Assembly: GCA_949751835.1 (NCBI GenBank)
Contig: CATKHK010000004.1
Location: 620,001 to 684,000, forward strand
Length of the DNA: 64,000 nucleotides
Direction: 5' to 3'
Origin: Blepharisma japonicum
Taxonomy: Eukaryota; Ciliophora; Heterotrichea; Heterotrichida; Blepharismidae
Shown: positions 43,270 through 55,038 of the stretch, one piece after another
Numbering within the stretch: position 1 is the stretch's first letter
How the letters are laid out: each line of letters starts with the position of its first letter
Made by a program: the position numbers and the translations under genes
The notes under the pieces: model-generated
What the model was told of the DNA's origin: nothing
Databases searched by the model: none
What the model saw: the letters and a program-made list of their open reading frames with translations, nothing else

Positions 43270-46200
43270 TTATTGATCCCATTTCGTAAGCTTAAATGCA
43301 TGTGACAAAATTGAGCTGAGTTTCCCATTTTTCGTAACTTCAGCTTTTCTCCCTAGTTCAGCTAATACTTCTAACTGTTCTATCCTCCTTGCCCTTGATG
43401 AAACTCTTACCATAGAAATGCCATGCATATTTATAATTGTTCTTATAAGTAGTGTCCCTATCATATATTCAGGTACCAGCATATCATTTAATAAAGGTCC
43501 TTGCTGAGTTTCATTTGGTGATATATTGACCTTGATAAGCCTATTTTTCAATGGTGTCAGGATTATTATTGTTTTCCTCTTCATCCCATGAGATTCAAGT
43601 AAATTTGGGACTTTTGCAGTATATGGGTCATTTGCTCTTTGGTTCCATAATACCACGACTTGTCCATGAGAAATAATGTCTGGGAGCGTTAAAGCGCTAG
43701 CATCAGGGATAACTGCAGGGACTAAGCTTATAAGCTCATAATAATACCCTGATGTAAATAAAGCTGAACCGTATTTATTTAAAAATCTTGAAACTTGCTT
43801 AAAAGCTTCAAACTGAGTATGGTTTTGTTTTAATAAAACACCCATTTGTGGCAAAAAGTCTTGGAAACTTTGAGAATAATAGTCAGCATTGCTTAATGCA
43901 TCAGCTTCTTTAGATTCTGGAGTCTTCAAATACAAAATAGGGCATATAATTAGTTCTTTATCAGGAATTTTATCGATTTCAGAAATAATTTTTTCAACTT
44001 CATCCCCATTAAGAGCTAGCAAGCTAGAAATATGATCTGATTGGAAAAGGCCAAGCTGTGCCAATAAAAGTCTATAAGATTTAGGGACATCTTCAACCGT
44101 TTTTGGGCTCATCGCTAAGCTTTGGGCGCTATACTCTACCTGTATGCTTGATTCATATTTTTTAGTTGTTTCCTCTTGTTTTTTAATAATTTCTTGAAAA
44201 TTTCTAAATAATGCTTTTTCTTGGTCACTGAAATCTTCAAATAAGCTTTGTGATAAATTTTCATCAGGGACAGGAATAAGTGGTGGCGGCCTTGACTGGC
44301 ACACATCCATTTTTCAGGCTGTATTGCTTGTATTACTGTTTTCAGCTTTATAAACCAAGCCTGCTTTTCATATATATCTTCCTATAGAATTTCTCATCAT
44401 TACTAATACCTCTTCATGATGTGGGTTATCTTGTGATGAATCATAAAGTGTTAAAAGGACTTGTCCATTATAAAGAAAATGCCTTTTCGGCAGCTTGACT
44501 TCACTATAAGTTAAAAAGCTGCTGGAAATTTCTAAAGCGTCTAAACTTGTATATGCAATTGGTGGGAGATTTCTTCCTAAGTTATTCATTAAGAAGTCTT
44601 CAACATAAATAGCGACTTCTTTAACCCTATCTAAAGCTTGAGCACTTATTGCTACTGATAAAGCGTTTTGTCTTATAGATGGCTCCATAAATGTATTAGG
44701 GAAGCATACAAGCCAATGCAAAAGTGAAAATAAAAGGCTGATTATTATGCCTTCAGTAGAAGTTTTGCCTATTTTTTTGGAAATGTAGGAGCATATTTTG
44801 TCGACTATACAAATAACTAAATTTTCACTAGTAATGGGCTTATAGCAGATTAAGAAAGGAAGCGTTGAAATTGTGTCAAGTAAATCTTGGAAAATCTTTT
44901 TTTCTTGGATGTAATCTATAGTTTCCAATCTATTTACAAGCTGCACAACAATATTAGTTAGCAGCTCTGAATCAGAATGAATGCTTTCTGCAAATACACA
45001 TATAGTTCACACCAGTCTATGGAAATTTTCACTATCAGTTTCATGGTCTAGCGCTTTCTGCAGAATAGTGGTTACTTGCAATATTGGCGCGGGCTGGTTA
45101 AAATACTGTACAACTGCCACAAATGTCCCTAAAATGTAATAGCATGGTCTTTTTACTGCAGGAGCTATATTATTATCAGTCAAATTGTTCATAATTGCTT
45201 TAGAAAGAGCTTCTTTATGCAGCAAAATCCTTACCCCTCGATGATCTAGCGTCAAAAGATTTGGCGAGTGCTTTAAAATATACATGACCACCAATGAGCT
45301 TGATGAACTTTCCATACATTTAAAAATCGTCCTATAAAACTTCCCTAAAAACTCATCTTTATTTGGCCCTCCAGCTTTACACATAATCCTACAAAGTGCT
45401 CCGACAGCTTCCGCTCTTCCAAATTCATTATAGCTGCCTTCTGCATTTGCGTGGAAAAATAGCCAGCCTCCAAACATATTTAATAGCCCATCAGCGCTTG
45501 GAATTGGCAGCCTGCTAAGTCCTCACAAATAATGAAAATGGGTGTCTTGGAATTTTCTGGTCAATTCAGCCAAAGCTTCAGGGCCACTAGCAGTTACTAT
45601 ATTTGGCATGACCATGCCTTTGGCGATAATTCTTTTTTCAGCGATTTCTAAAAATGAGTCTGTTATTGTAGCAACGGACCTTACCAGCTCTTTATGGACG
45701 TCAGGGTCTGAAGGGATTTTGTCACGTGTATTAAGAAGCATGAGGTTTAAAAATCTGTACCAAAAATACAAGCTTTGTTCTAATGAAAAATGCAAAAGTA
45801 AAGTTTCAGAAGGCTCTTCATGGGGTTTTGACATTTTTAAGAAATGAAGCTGCAAGGTTGGAGGCTCTTCGCCGTATAACATAGCGTTGATTCTTTGGGT
45901 AAGACCATGGGCTACAGCTTTTCATTGGAAAATAAGCCAAATGTGGTGGAGCCAGGAACTTGAGCAGGTTTGCAGCTCTTTTCAGAGATCTTTGTCCCTT
46001 GTATTAGACCTCAGCCAGATTTCGAATAAAGTTTTTAATAGAAGTGGGCATAAGTCTTGTGCGAGGGCTGTGATACTTTTAAGTAGAGGGTGTGAGAGAA
46101 GTAGCATGATTTTTAATAGACATTTCCAAGTATCCTCTTCTATCGTCTTAATTCTTATGAAATCTCTAAGCAAAATCAAAACTTCAACACAAAGCTCAAC

Positions 46201-46608
46201 ATGTTTATGTGTGTCTCCTGGCCTTTCCACAAATAGCAGCGATAAATGGCCGATTATTTCTCTCTGATAAAAGCCTTCATCTTCTTCAATGCACGTAGGT
46301 CTTTCTCCATCTCCTATGCTAAGTCAGTCTCGATAAATTTCTATAGCAGTTGATATTATTGAATGGTGTTCTATAGGGAGTGAAAAAGCAAAGCCAATGC
46401 ATTCCATTGCCCATTGGACATGAAAATGTGTTGGGAGATAAGCTCTGTCTCTTTTTCTTACAGAATTAACGATGTGTCTTGTGATTTCAACTTTGGGCAT
46501 TATGTCTTGGCAGAGGTGATTAAGAACATTTGTATTCGGCCGTGCCTTTATAAAAGGAGTGTGGCTGTTTCTATTGAAATCCTCGAGAGTAAAATGAGAG
46601 ACATACAT
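43270..46608 (-). CDS. RALGAPB: RalGAP beta-subunit-like protein
   Basis: A 1112-residue protein from ATG 46608 to TAA 43270-43272, one continuous frame with six or more UGA=Trp codons. The N-terminal half is helical and follows RalGAP-beta: VQWAMECIGFAFSLPIEHHSI, TWKCLLKIMLLL, and later NEFGRAEAVGALCRIMC. The C-terminus (VLLKQNHTQFEAFKQV, VVVLWNQRANDPY, IILTPLKNRLIKVNI) is a Rap/Ran-GAP domain fold. In RalGAP-beta this domain lacks the catalytic Asn thumb and acts as scaffold for the alpha subunit. Here no classic NxxD helix was seen, consistent with that. The complex inactivates Ral and Rheb-like GTPases. Confidence 0.9.
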
Positions 46609-47190
46609 ATTAAAATTTATGGATTTATTATAAAACTTTTATTTGCTGGCTTCTATAAGAAGTTGTTGGGCTTATTTGATAGTTTTTGGTGTAAGAATGA
46701 TCTTCTTAGCTCTGTCCTTTTTATTTAAATTTGATTTTAACTCAACCTTTTTTACTTCCCCAAAAGTTTGAGTTTTGGGCTAATTGATTTATAGTAATAT
46801 TGGAATGATATATTTATATCCCAGTCTTTATTTTAATTCAACTATAAGACTTCCTTTTTCCAAATATTTATAAATATTACTATGCAAATTACTTGATATT
46901 CAGATTAGTTTCTTATATAAATATTGTTCCCAGTATCGATTTTTTAATTACATAGCATTTTTTAAATAAATTTTTGTTCTTTTCTTATTATATTTTAAAG
47001 CGTTTTGGAATCTATCCGTTTTTATTTCAGAATCTGAAATGATATATTTTAAATAGATTCTTCAATTCGAAAGCGGAAAGGAGAATTCTAAATATTTTCC
47101 TCTATTATGATTAATGGAAATAATCCATTACTGACCTAATTATCGCAGAATAATTATGTATACTTATTTTTGTTGACAAAATAACTAAAA
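46609..47190. other. divergent intergenic region
   Basis: About 580 AT-rich bases between the divergent starts of the RalGAP-beta gene and the single-TM protein gene. No upstream in-frame ATG was found for RalGAP-beta before a TAA at about 46672-46674. No RNA gene or repeat was recognised; it presumably holds two promoters. Confidence 0.55.
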
Positions 47191-47769
47191 ATGAAGCTGG
47201 AAAATAATATGACCACGTTGGATCTTGATATGCTTACCATCGTCCTTTTATCGTTTTTATTCATCTCATGCTTTTTATATGATTGCAGCCACAAAGCAAG
47301 GCTATTTACATTTTATATGGCTATTCAATCTTACTTTTTAGGACATTCCCAGACAGTTTGGGATCATCTCAGTAAACAAGAATTTTCAGAAAAAAAAATT
47401 GTTATAGAGCATGAAAAACTGAAAAAGCAGAAACGTAAAACCAAGAAGCACCTGAATATGAAAATCAATACAAACTTAAATCCTTATATTGAAGAAAATA
47501 ATACTGAATTAAATGCATCAGCCCAATTGAAATCAGATGAGGAGATTGACTTGTCTGATTTTGGCAAAAATTCAACTGCAGAGAACTCACCGAGAAATGA
47601 AGATAGTGTGGTTGATGAAAAGAAGTGCAAGATATTTATCAATGAAGAAGAGTTTTTTATTGATTCTTATAAGTCAGAATATGGACTTTTCAGTGGACCG
47701 TGCATTGAAAGAATCTCCATAGATGAGGCAATGAATGATTTCAAATATCAATGTGTCAATTTCAATTAA
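47191..47769 (+). CDS. single-pass membrane protein of unknown function
   Basis: A 192-residue protein from ATG 47191 to TAA 47767-47769. One hydrophobic segment (MLTIVLLSFLFISCFLYDC, residues about 14-32) is followed by a positively charged stretch (KLKKQKRKTKKH), so the long C-terminus is probably cytosolic. The rest is acidic and Ser/Asn-rich, ending in a possible short folded part (KCKIFINEEEFFIDSYKSE). No family recognised; no UGA or intron is needed. Confidence 0.75.
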   Translation: MKLENNMTTLDLDMLTIVLLSFLFISCFLYDCSHKARLFTFYMAIQSYFLGHSQTVWDHLSKQEFSEKKIVIEHEKLKKQKRKTKKHLNMKINTNLNPYIEENNTELNASAQLKSDEEIDLSDFGKNSTAENSPRNEDSVVDEKKCKIFINEEEFFIDSYKSEYGLFSGPCIERISIDEAMNDFKYQCVNFN

Positions 47770-47963
47770 TTGAACGCCAAAGACCTGATAATACCAATAA
47801 GTAATTTGCTTATTTTGTTAACAAAAATATTTCCCATATTATCTATATTGCTTCTATACTTCTTATTTGAATAAATTTCAATAATTCAATTGATTTAGTC
47901 AATTTTTTACTCAATAAAATTTTATATTTTTTATAAAGCTTAAATTATTAATTTTTTGAATTT

Positions 47964-48923
47964 TTATACAGCTTGATCATTATTATCAATTTGGACGTCA
48001 TATTTTAATGCATTTTTCATAACCACATCAATATTCAAATACCTTTGTCCGATGCCAGAAAAATACTCTGAAAGTAATGGCAAATCTCTCTTCAAAATTT
48101 CTGGTTCAATCATTTCTACGATGGCTAATGAAATATTGATCATAAACCTAATCCCTTTTGTAAAAACACCATCCCAAAACCTTACAACCGTTTCATAAGA
48201 AAACGAATAAGTAAACATCGTAATAAATCACTTTGTAAGCCATAAAGCGTCATCAAAATTATGCTTCAACAAGTGAGCTTCAATATTAGGCTTTGCAGAT
48301 CTCAAAGAATTATGGAATTTTGAGCATAACTCTTTGACTAAAGGAAACCCTTTTTCAAATAGTCTTTCAGCTCCAAATTTTGAGAAGACACAATTCATGA
48401 TATAAAATGCACTATTTCTGTCACCATTACATGCTATAAGAAATGTTGCTGCGATATAATTCATGCCTTGGCAATATCCTATGCTCGGCCTATGATTTGC
48501 AAATGCCAATAGAACCTCTTTTAAAGTTTTTTGTCCTAATTCCGTTGAAAATAAAGGATTGGTAGGAAAAGTCCTGTTTATATCTTTTTCTATATCTGAT
48601 AGAGAAGTTGATAAATTTGAGTCTAGCAAATTTTCAACCGAAATTTCATCAGAATTTATATTCAAAGCTTGTTGTCAAATCTCAAAACGCAGTGATTTTG
48701 GAGTTCCATTGTAAATCAAAGATCTGAATTTAGTAAAACTTTGTTCTTTGAAAGTAGCGATTGGATTATTGGAGTCTTGGTAGAGATTTAGTTCTTTAGT
48801 TCAGCTGTTTTCTATATCATGATCAGTTTGATAAGTAGGAGGTATCATTCCCATAGGAATTCGAGATACGTCAGCAACTCTTACATGCTTTAAAACTTTA
48901 GAACCGCAGCATGCTGCTCCCAT
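47964..48923 (-). CDS. TBC-domain Rab GTPase-activating protein
   Basis: A 319-residue protein from ATG 48923 to TAA 47964-47966, with UGA=Trp at 48228 and two more upstream. The TBC domain shows both catalytic fingers: the Arg in DIEKDINRTFPTNPLF and the Gln in GYCQGMNYIAA. The preceding RSLIYNGTPKSLRFEIWQQ is the usual TBC start. The N-terminus MGAACCGSK begins with Gly followed by two Cys, a good candidate for N-myristoylation plus palmitoylation, which would anchor the GAP at a membrane. TBC proteins switch off Rabs in vesicle traffic; the target Rab is unknown. Confidence 0.92.
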
Positions 48924-49325
48924 TTTAACTTGCTATTAAAACAGTTTAAGTATTTTTAAGAAATTTATTATTAAAATTCTATCAAATACGATAGATTTCT
49001 TAAGTTTCTTATCTTGATGATAGCAAAGGCAATGCTTATATTTATTTATACGTGCAACTAACTAATGCTGAAATTTATATTTTTTATTTTCTTTTGGGTT
49101 ATAATTGAATAAAAATTGAAATATAAAGTATCATAAAGTTGTTTTACAATAAGTAAATTTAAAAAAATATATCTAAATATTTTAACTCAAAATTTTAATT
49201 GCTACTCATTCCCCGTGATATTTCTCAAATCTCAAGCTTATCCGACCTTGTAATATATCATCCATATAACTCAAAAAACACCAATCATTTTTATCATTTT
49301 TCGCATAGAATTTGAACCTATAGAA
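48924..49325. other. intergenic region
   Basis: About 400 AT-rich bases between divergent genes; nothing recognised on either strand. It presumably includes promoters of the TBC gene and of the following Ser-rich gene. Confidence 0.5.
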
Positions 49326-50123
49326 ATGTTATTTTGCATTCAATATAAACTCTATAAAAAAATCCATTATAAAACAAATATGACTTCAGATATCAAATTT
49401 GATGCAAATTTTGACGTTCCTTTGCACTTATCTGGCTACCCTTCCGGAGGATATAGCTTTATTCCATCTCCCATAATTTCATGCGGCACTCCAATTGATA
49501 AAAACCGCACACAGTCAAGCGATGAATTTACCAGAAAAGGAAAAAGAATTTCAACTAATTTTCTAGCCCATTCTCAAGATATCACAAATAAGCTAAAAAG
49601 CCTGACTTATAATGAAGGTCGCGAAAAAACGGATTCTAAGCGGCATTCTGACTCATCTTCGAACTCCAGATCTCCTGAAGGGTCTCTCAATTTCTCTCCA
49701 AAAAATATGAATTTTTCATCATTTTCCCGCAATTCGGTATATTTTTCATTACCATCTTCACCTGCTCGAAGAAATAGAGAGGAGGATGCGAAATTTGCAA
49801 AACCTCCAATCCCGAAACAAAAAATGAGCCACAAATCTTCGAGATCTCCTCATAATGCTGTATTTAATAGTTTAATAGAGTCAATTCAAGAAACTAATAC
49901 AAAAAACAATGATCTTTTATTGAAGAGAAGAGAATCGCAATATATATTATTAAAAGATGACCTTATTCATGATATCAAAACAGTTTCTAAAGAATACAAA
50001 CATAAAATAAAAAGAAAATGGCAGCAGAGGTCGAGTCAAAGCGAAGAGAAGGATTTGATGAAAAAAGAAATTAAACAAATTGTAACAGGGTGGAGGAGAG
50101 AAATGAAGAGATTTGTATTTTAA
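49326..50123 (+). CDS. Ser-rich basic protein of unknown function
   Basis: Up to 265 residues from ATG 49326 to TAA 50121-50123. A second in-frame ATG at 49380 gives MTSDIKFDANFD and may be the true start, because the 18 residues before it (LYKKIHYKTN) look unlike the rest and the region is AT-rich like a leader. The middle is Ser/Arg-rich and probably disordered, with many SP motifs suited to phosphorylation. The C-terminal 80 residues are helical and basic (LIHDIKTVSKEYKHKIKRKW). No family was recognised. Confidence 0.75.
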   Translation: MLFCIQYKLYKKIHYKTNMTSDIKFDANFDVPLHLSGYPSGGYSFIPSPIISCGTPIDKNRTQSSDEFTRKGKRISTNFLAHSQDITNKLKSLTYNEGREKTDSKRHSDSSSNSRSPEGSLNFSPKNMNFSSFSRNSVYFSLPSSPARRNREEDAKFAKPPIPKQKMSHKSSRSPHNAVFNSLIESIQETNTKNNDLLLKRRESQYILLKDDLIHDIKTVSKEYKHKIKRKWQQRSSQSEEKDLMKKEIKQIVTGWRREMKRFVF

Positions 50124-50386
50124 TTTTCAGTATATTTCTGGAGATATACCTAGCTTTATAATAAAAGTAAGATAATAAATATATTATCTGCAAAGCTGGG
50201 CATTAAAATTTATTTTTCTAAGCATATTTAATCGCTTAAATTGAATGATTTGTATAAAACTTTTGAATTAAATTCCAATGAAGTAAGTTATGATATGGTA
50301 TTTTTATTTCTATAATTTTATTTAAATTTGTTTTTTAATACCCAGCATTTTTTAAAAATAGAAGACAATATAAATTATGTATAATT

Positions 50387-52438
50387 TTACTCGTGCTCCA
50401 TCATAAGTTTTTGATTTTCCATTATCATAGCAGTCAAACTTTGGGCTATTTCATTCTTGTCTTTCACTACTTCCTCTAGATTTTCATTCAGCTCATTTAT
50501 TTTGCTTTTACAAGTTTCGAGCTCTAATTGGATGCTCGCTACCTCTTTTTCCTTGCTTTCTATTCCTAATTTTAGTTGAATAATCTCAACAGTTTTTGAT
50601 GAGACTTCATTTTCTAAACTTTCTATGCTAGCTGTTAGACTTGCAATAGTTCCTTCATTTTTTCTATTTTGGGTTGTAAGGCTTGATATTTGGGCATTTA
50701 AATTATTGATTTCTAAGCTTAATAGTTCTATTTTTTTATTTGCAGTGTTGATATCGTCTTGGGCTTTTGATAAATTTTCTGATAGTTTTATAATCTCTTG
50801 TCCAGCTGATGCTCTTTCTATCCTAAGCTGTTCGATATTTTGTCTCAAATTTTCATTTTCCGCTTGATGTTTCATAATCAATTCTTTCATTTCCTTGGCT
50901 GATTTTTCTGATTCTTGGTTTATTTCAGCATTTTCCCCTTGTATAAGCATCATTTGTTTCTCAATCGACTCTTTCAGTTCTTTTGCTCTATGTAATTCAT
51001 GTTCAATTGAATTTTTTTCTTTTTCAAGCTCACTGCATTTATTTTTTTCTACATTTAATTTATTCCCAAAATCAGCTAATAATCCTTCTAACTCTCCAAT
51101 GCGAAGTTCTTTCTTTTTATGCTCTTTCTCTATAAGTACATTTAGCTTTTCCACTTCCTTATCATCTTCTTTTGCAGCGGCTAATTCTGATTTCAAAGTC
51201 GAATTTTCAGCCTTTACTTCGTTAATTTTTTCTTCTAATTTCATAATGGTTGCTTTTGCTGCTTCTAATTCTTTCTCTACATTATCATTCCGTGTTTTTT
51301 CTATCTGTTTTAGCTGTAAAATTTCTTTATCTCTTGCAACTATTTCACTTTCCAATTCTTTCATTTTTTGAATAAAAGCTTTAGTGTCTGGATGATCTTC
51401 TTCATTAATTTGGTCATTTATTTGATAGCTATTTCCTTCATTCTGGCTCTTATGAAAATCCATTAAATTTGACTCAGCTTCTGCTTCAATTTCCATTTTT
51501 TCATTTTCTAAATCAGAGACTTGTTTTTTCAGCTTCAAGATTCTTTCTTCATTCTTCTTAATTCTTTCTCTGCCTTCATTTCTGTCTTTTTCTATTCTTA
51601 ATAATTCTGCTTTTAATTGTGCTACTTCTTGTTCTTTTCTATCCTCAACTAATTTAGATCTTCTGAATTCCTGAATTTTTTCTTGTTTTAAAGCGGCTGT
51701 CAATTTAAGCTCTTCTTCGTATTTTTGTTGTAGCTCTTCATATCGGATTAAAAACTCGTTATCTTTCGATTTTGGGATGTCACTGTGGGTATAGCTCATT
51801 TCTGTACCATCTTCTGCTTTGAATTGTTCATCAATGACGGCGTATTTCATGATATCGGCGGAATTTCAGTCCTTGAACTTTTTTATGTAGATGTAGAGAG
51901 AGATTTGGAAGAGAGCAATGCCACTAATGAGGTAGGTGAGAAGAATTCCTGGGCCAATTTTTGTATTTGAAATAGAATAGTAGGAGCTGATTGTTATATA
52001 TAAAATTGTGCCTAAATAATAAGCGGGAGTTGCTATGATATGACTGTAGTTTAAGAACGGAAAAGGCTTGATCTTTACTATAAGAATCAGAATAAAATGC
52101 AAGACACTTAAAAATAATGAGATAAGCGAGATGATTGAAAAGGTAATGTAAATTATTCCTGCAGTTTCAAAGTTGCTAATAAGGTCGCAAATGATATCAA
52201 TTGGATCGTCAATTAATCGGCATGACGATTCTCTAAAATCTTCAAATGAAACTCCACAGTTTACTTTGCCAAGATTGAATTGATAAAGTGTTGATATTCC
52301 TGTAAGAGAAATCTCGAAATCCTAATTTGAATTTACCCCAAGAGAGAAATATGATGCATGGATACTGATCAGAATTAGAAGAATGAATGCGAAATCAATG
52401 CTTAGACTTGTAAATAGATAGATTTTTACTTTATCCAT
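50387..52438 (-). CDS. four-TM protein with a very long coiled-coil tail
   Basis: A 678-residue protein from ATG 52438 to TAA 50387-50389, with a 15-nt intron at 52322-52336 (GTAAATTCAAATTAG) and UGA=Trp at 51866. The N-terminal 190 residues have four hydrophobic segments (FAFILLILISIHASYF; ITFSIISLISLFLSVL; YYLGTILYITISSYY; LLTYLISGIALFQISLYI). From about residue 210 to the end the chain is continuous coiled coil of over 450 residues. This suggests a membrane-anchored tether or scaffold. The track of coiled coil alone would be mistaken for a soluble protein. Family not recognised. Confidence 0.85.
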
Positions 52439-52583
52439 TTATTATTAAATCAAAATCAAAAAATACAAATTTTTCATAGTTTTATTATTAGAGGGTTTTT
52501 TTGATAGAAATTTCCTATAAGTTATTAAATTAGTAGCAATTTGAGAATTTACTATATATTTCTAATCAAAATTAGTTTAAATA

Positions 52584-53858
52584 TTATGTAGTCTTCATCT
52601 TTGATAAGAACTCCCCACGATTCAGCTCAATAATTTTACTTGCAAGACCTTGGTTAGGTTTTCCATAGCCTTTTAGTGTATTTAGAGCTTCAACTGTTTG
52701 CCCTTCTACCAGACTTTTAGTAAGCTGATCTATTAGTTTTTGCCTTCTTTTATTAACTTTACGAGTAGGCGGATTTTTACTGATAAATCTCCTTTTTTTT
52801 GTATCATCTTCTATATTCTGCTCTAATTTTGGTTGCTGTTGTAGATGGTTTGCACTTCTACTTCTTATAAGTTTTTCTTGAGGAGATATCTTCATCAGTT
52901 GGCCATATTTTACTTGCAACTGAAGTAGTATCTTTTCTCTTTCTTTTAATTCTTTGCTTTTTACTGAAATTTCTGCTTCCATTAGTTTCATTTCTTGCCT
53001 CAGCTTTTGATTAAACTCAGGAGGGTTGAGTTTGACTCCTTGAACTCTTTCTAATTCAATTGAACATATTAATTCGTCTAGCTCTTTTCTTAAGCTTTCT
53101 TCATTGTCTGTCCAGTATTTTGCTTCTTCAGATATTTTATGGTACATTTCTACTGCTTCATCTTTACCAGAAGCAACTCTACGGGCCTCAGCTTCTAAGA
53201 GCATTTTCCTCCTTTCTTCTAATTTTTCTCTTAAATCTTTAATTCTTCCTTCATACTCAAGTATAACTACATCAGCATTTTTTAGTTTTTCTCTTTGCTG
53301 CTCTTCAAAATTAAGCTTTTTAGTAATCTCTGAGTACTCAAAAATAGTTTTATTTCTTTCATCAATTAATTCTCTTAGCGTTTGGCTATACTGCTTATTT
53401 TGTTCTTCAGCTTGAGTTATTCTTTTAATCAAAAAATATAGATTTGGATCTTCACTTCTGATATTTTTCAATGATTCTTTAGATCTCCCTTTCGATAATC
53501 CTTCTTTTTCCTCTACAAGCTGTTTATTTTCATCTTTAAGTTTACTTAACCTCTCTTCTAGAATTTTAAGGTCATTTGGCCTTACTAAAACTTACATTTT
53601 CGGTAGCTTTCATTGCAGCCAATCTTTTTCAACTGCAAGTTTTCTATTTTCTTCTCTGACTTTGATAATATTATCATGGAGTCTATTAATAATTTCCTTC
53701 GAATTCTCTATATCTGAATCCAATTTCTTCTCAAACTCAGATTTTTCTTCATTTTCTTTATTTTTCGTATTATTAAGTGCCATTAGAAGCTTTTCTTTTT
53801 CTCTAATCATCTCAGAAAGCGTTTCTTTATACTCTTCTAATGTTGTTGTTTTATCCAT
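52584..53858 (-). CDS. coiled-coil protein
   Basis: A 419-residue protein from ATG 53858 to TAA 52584-52586. UGA=Trp at 53610 and a 15-nt intron at 53581-53595 (GTAAGTTTTAGTAAG) connect the two parts; the intron ends in AAG instead of the usual TAG. Coiled coil fills about residues 1-300. The C-terminal 90 residues are basic with a possible small helical domain (KLIDQLTKSLVEGQTVEAL...GLASKIIELNRG). Function unknown; such proteins often belong to axonemes or basal bodies. Confidence 0.82.
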
Positions 53859-54491
53859 TTATAAGGATGCAGTATAAAAAAGATTATGAGTAAGTAAAAT
53901 AATAAGGCAAATTAATTTTTAGAAAAATTGGATATGAAATAAGGAAATTAGCTAAAAAATCATGTTGAGTATAAAAAGCTTGAATCTAATAAAAAGAGTT
54001 TTTGATGAGGTAAGCTCTATTATGTATTTTTGCTATTTGATAGAAGCAAATAGGTCGAAAATATTATTACTGAAACGGAAAAAGAGATTTATTATAATGC
54101 TCAGTTGAAAATTTACGAACTTTTAGTTTTTAATTCATGGAAAAAATGAAATAAAATTTAAAAATATTGAAATTTTAAATATCAGCAATCAAGTATTGCT
54201 TATAAACTCTTTAGATAATGGTGTGCTTTTTGATAAAGTACATTTGGGCTTTGAAGGCTAATTAAAATATTTGATTAATAAGTAGATTTAATTTTATATT
54301 ATAATTACTAAATAGTTAAAAATCCTATAATCTCAATTACTATCTTTGTGAAATTTTAAATTCTTAAAAACTCAATTTTTTAGGGCCAGCACTCACTATT
54401 ATTTATTAGAATTTCAAGTTATTTTATAAATAAAAGCAAGAACAGGAGGATTCTTCTTATTTTAAATAAAAAAGTTAGTTTGCCTTAATAA
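53859..54491. other. intergenic region with possible gene relic
   Basis: About 630 bases upstream of the duplicated segment. On the plus strand about 54068-54145 reads ITETEKEIYYNAQLKIYELL and continues LVFNSW, and about 54172-54261 reads ILNISNQVLLINSLDNGVLF followed by DKVHLGFEG and a stop, in a different frame. Neither has a start or is long enough. They may be fragments of one decayed gene; no family recognised. Confidence 0.3.
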
Positions 54492-54872
54492 ATGTCAAAA
54501 AATAATACAACTTATCAAATTCAAAGATCACAATTTTTATCTAGGGACAACATACAGACTCCTTATATCACTAACCCATTTGGAAAACACTTATCTCAAT
54601 TTACGAAAACCATAAAACCCCCAAGAATAATTCCTCATTCCCGAGCAGATGGGCCTTTAATACGATCTCAGCAATCTCTTCGAACCCCTTCTCCCCAGAA
54701 AACCTTCATCAGTTTTTCTCGCCAAGAAACATTCGAAATTTCTGCTTTCCAGCGTTCTTTTTCTCGTACCAATTCTGCTCCACGAATGATGCGACCTCCA
54801 ATCCAAACAAGTTTTTCAATGACCAAAAAAAGATCCTTCCAAAGATTACCGAGTCCAACAAGTAAAGATTAA
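54492..54872 (+). CDS. small Ser/Pro/Arg-rich protein (copy A)
   Basis: A 126-residue basic protein from ATG 54492 to TAA 54870-54872. It is rich in Ser, Pro, Arg and Gln, with repeated SP/TP sites (SLRTPSPQKTF, SAPRMMRPPIQTSF, RLPSPTSKD) and no hydrophobic core, so it is probably disordered. A second, disrupted copy lies at 57570-58243 in the duplicated unit. The first 34 residues have no clear counterpart in copy B: homology begins at about 54594 (SQFTKT). Function unknown. Confidence 0.72.
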   Translation: MSKNNTTYQIQRSQFLSRDNIQTPYITNPFGKHLSQFTKTIKPPRIIPHSRADGPLIRSQQSLRTPSPQKTFISFSRQETFEISAFQRSFSRTNSAPRMMRPPIQTSFSMTKKRSFQRLPSPTSKD

Positions 54873-55038
54873 ATATAATTTAAATAAAGTGATATTTTTG
54901 CCGAGAAATTATTTTTATTTAAAATAAACTTATTGTGCATGCATCAATTATACAATAGAATTGCTAATAAAAAATTTTCAGCTAAAAGATAAAGAAAATT
55001 AAGTAAAGTCGAATGAATTCTTAAACTGAATATAAAAT

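Noticed and set aside
50625-51371. Plus-strand Ser/Phe-rich frames opposite long coiled-coil genes
   Set aside because: These are antisense shadows of Glu/Lys-rich coding sequence.
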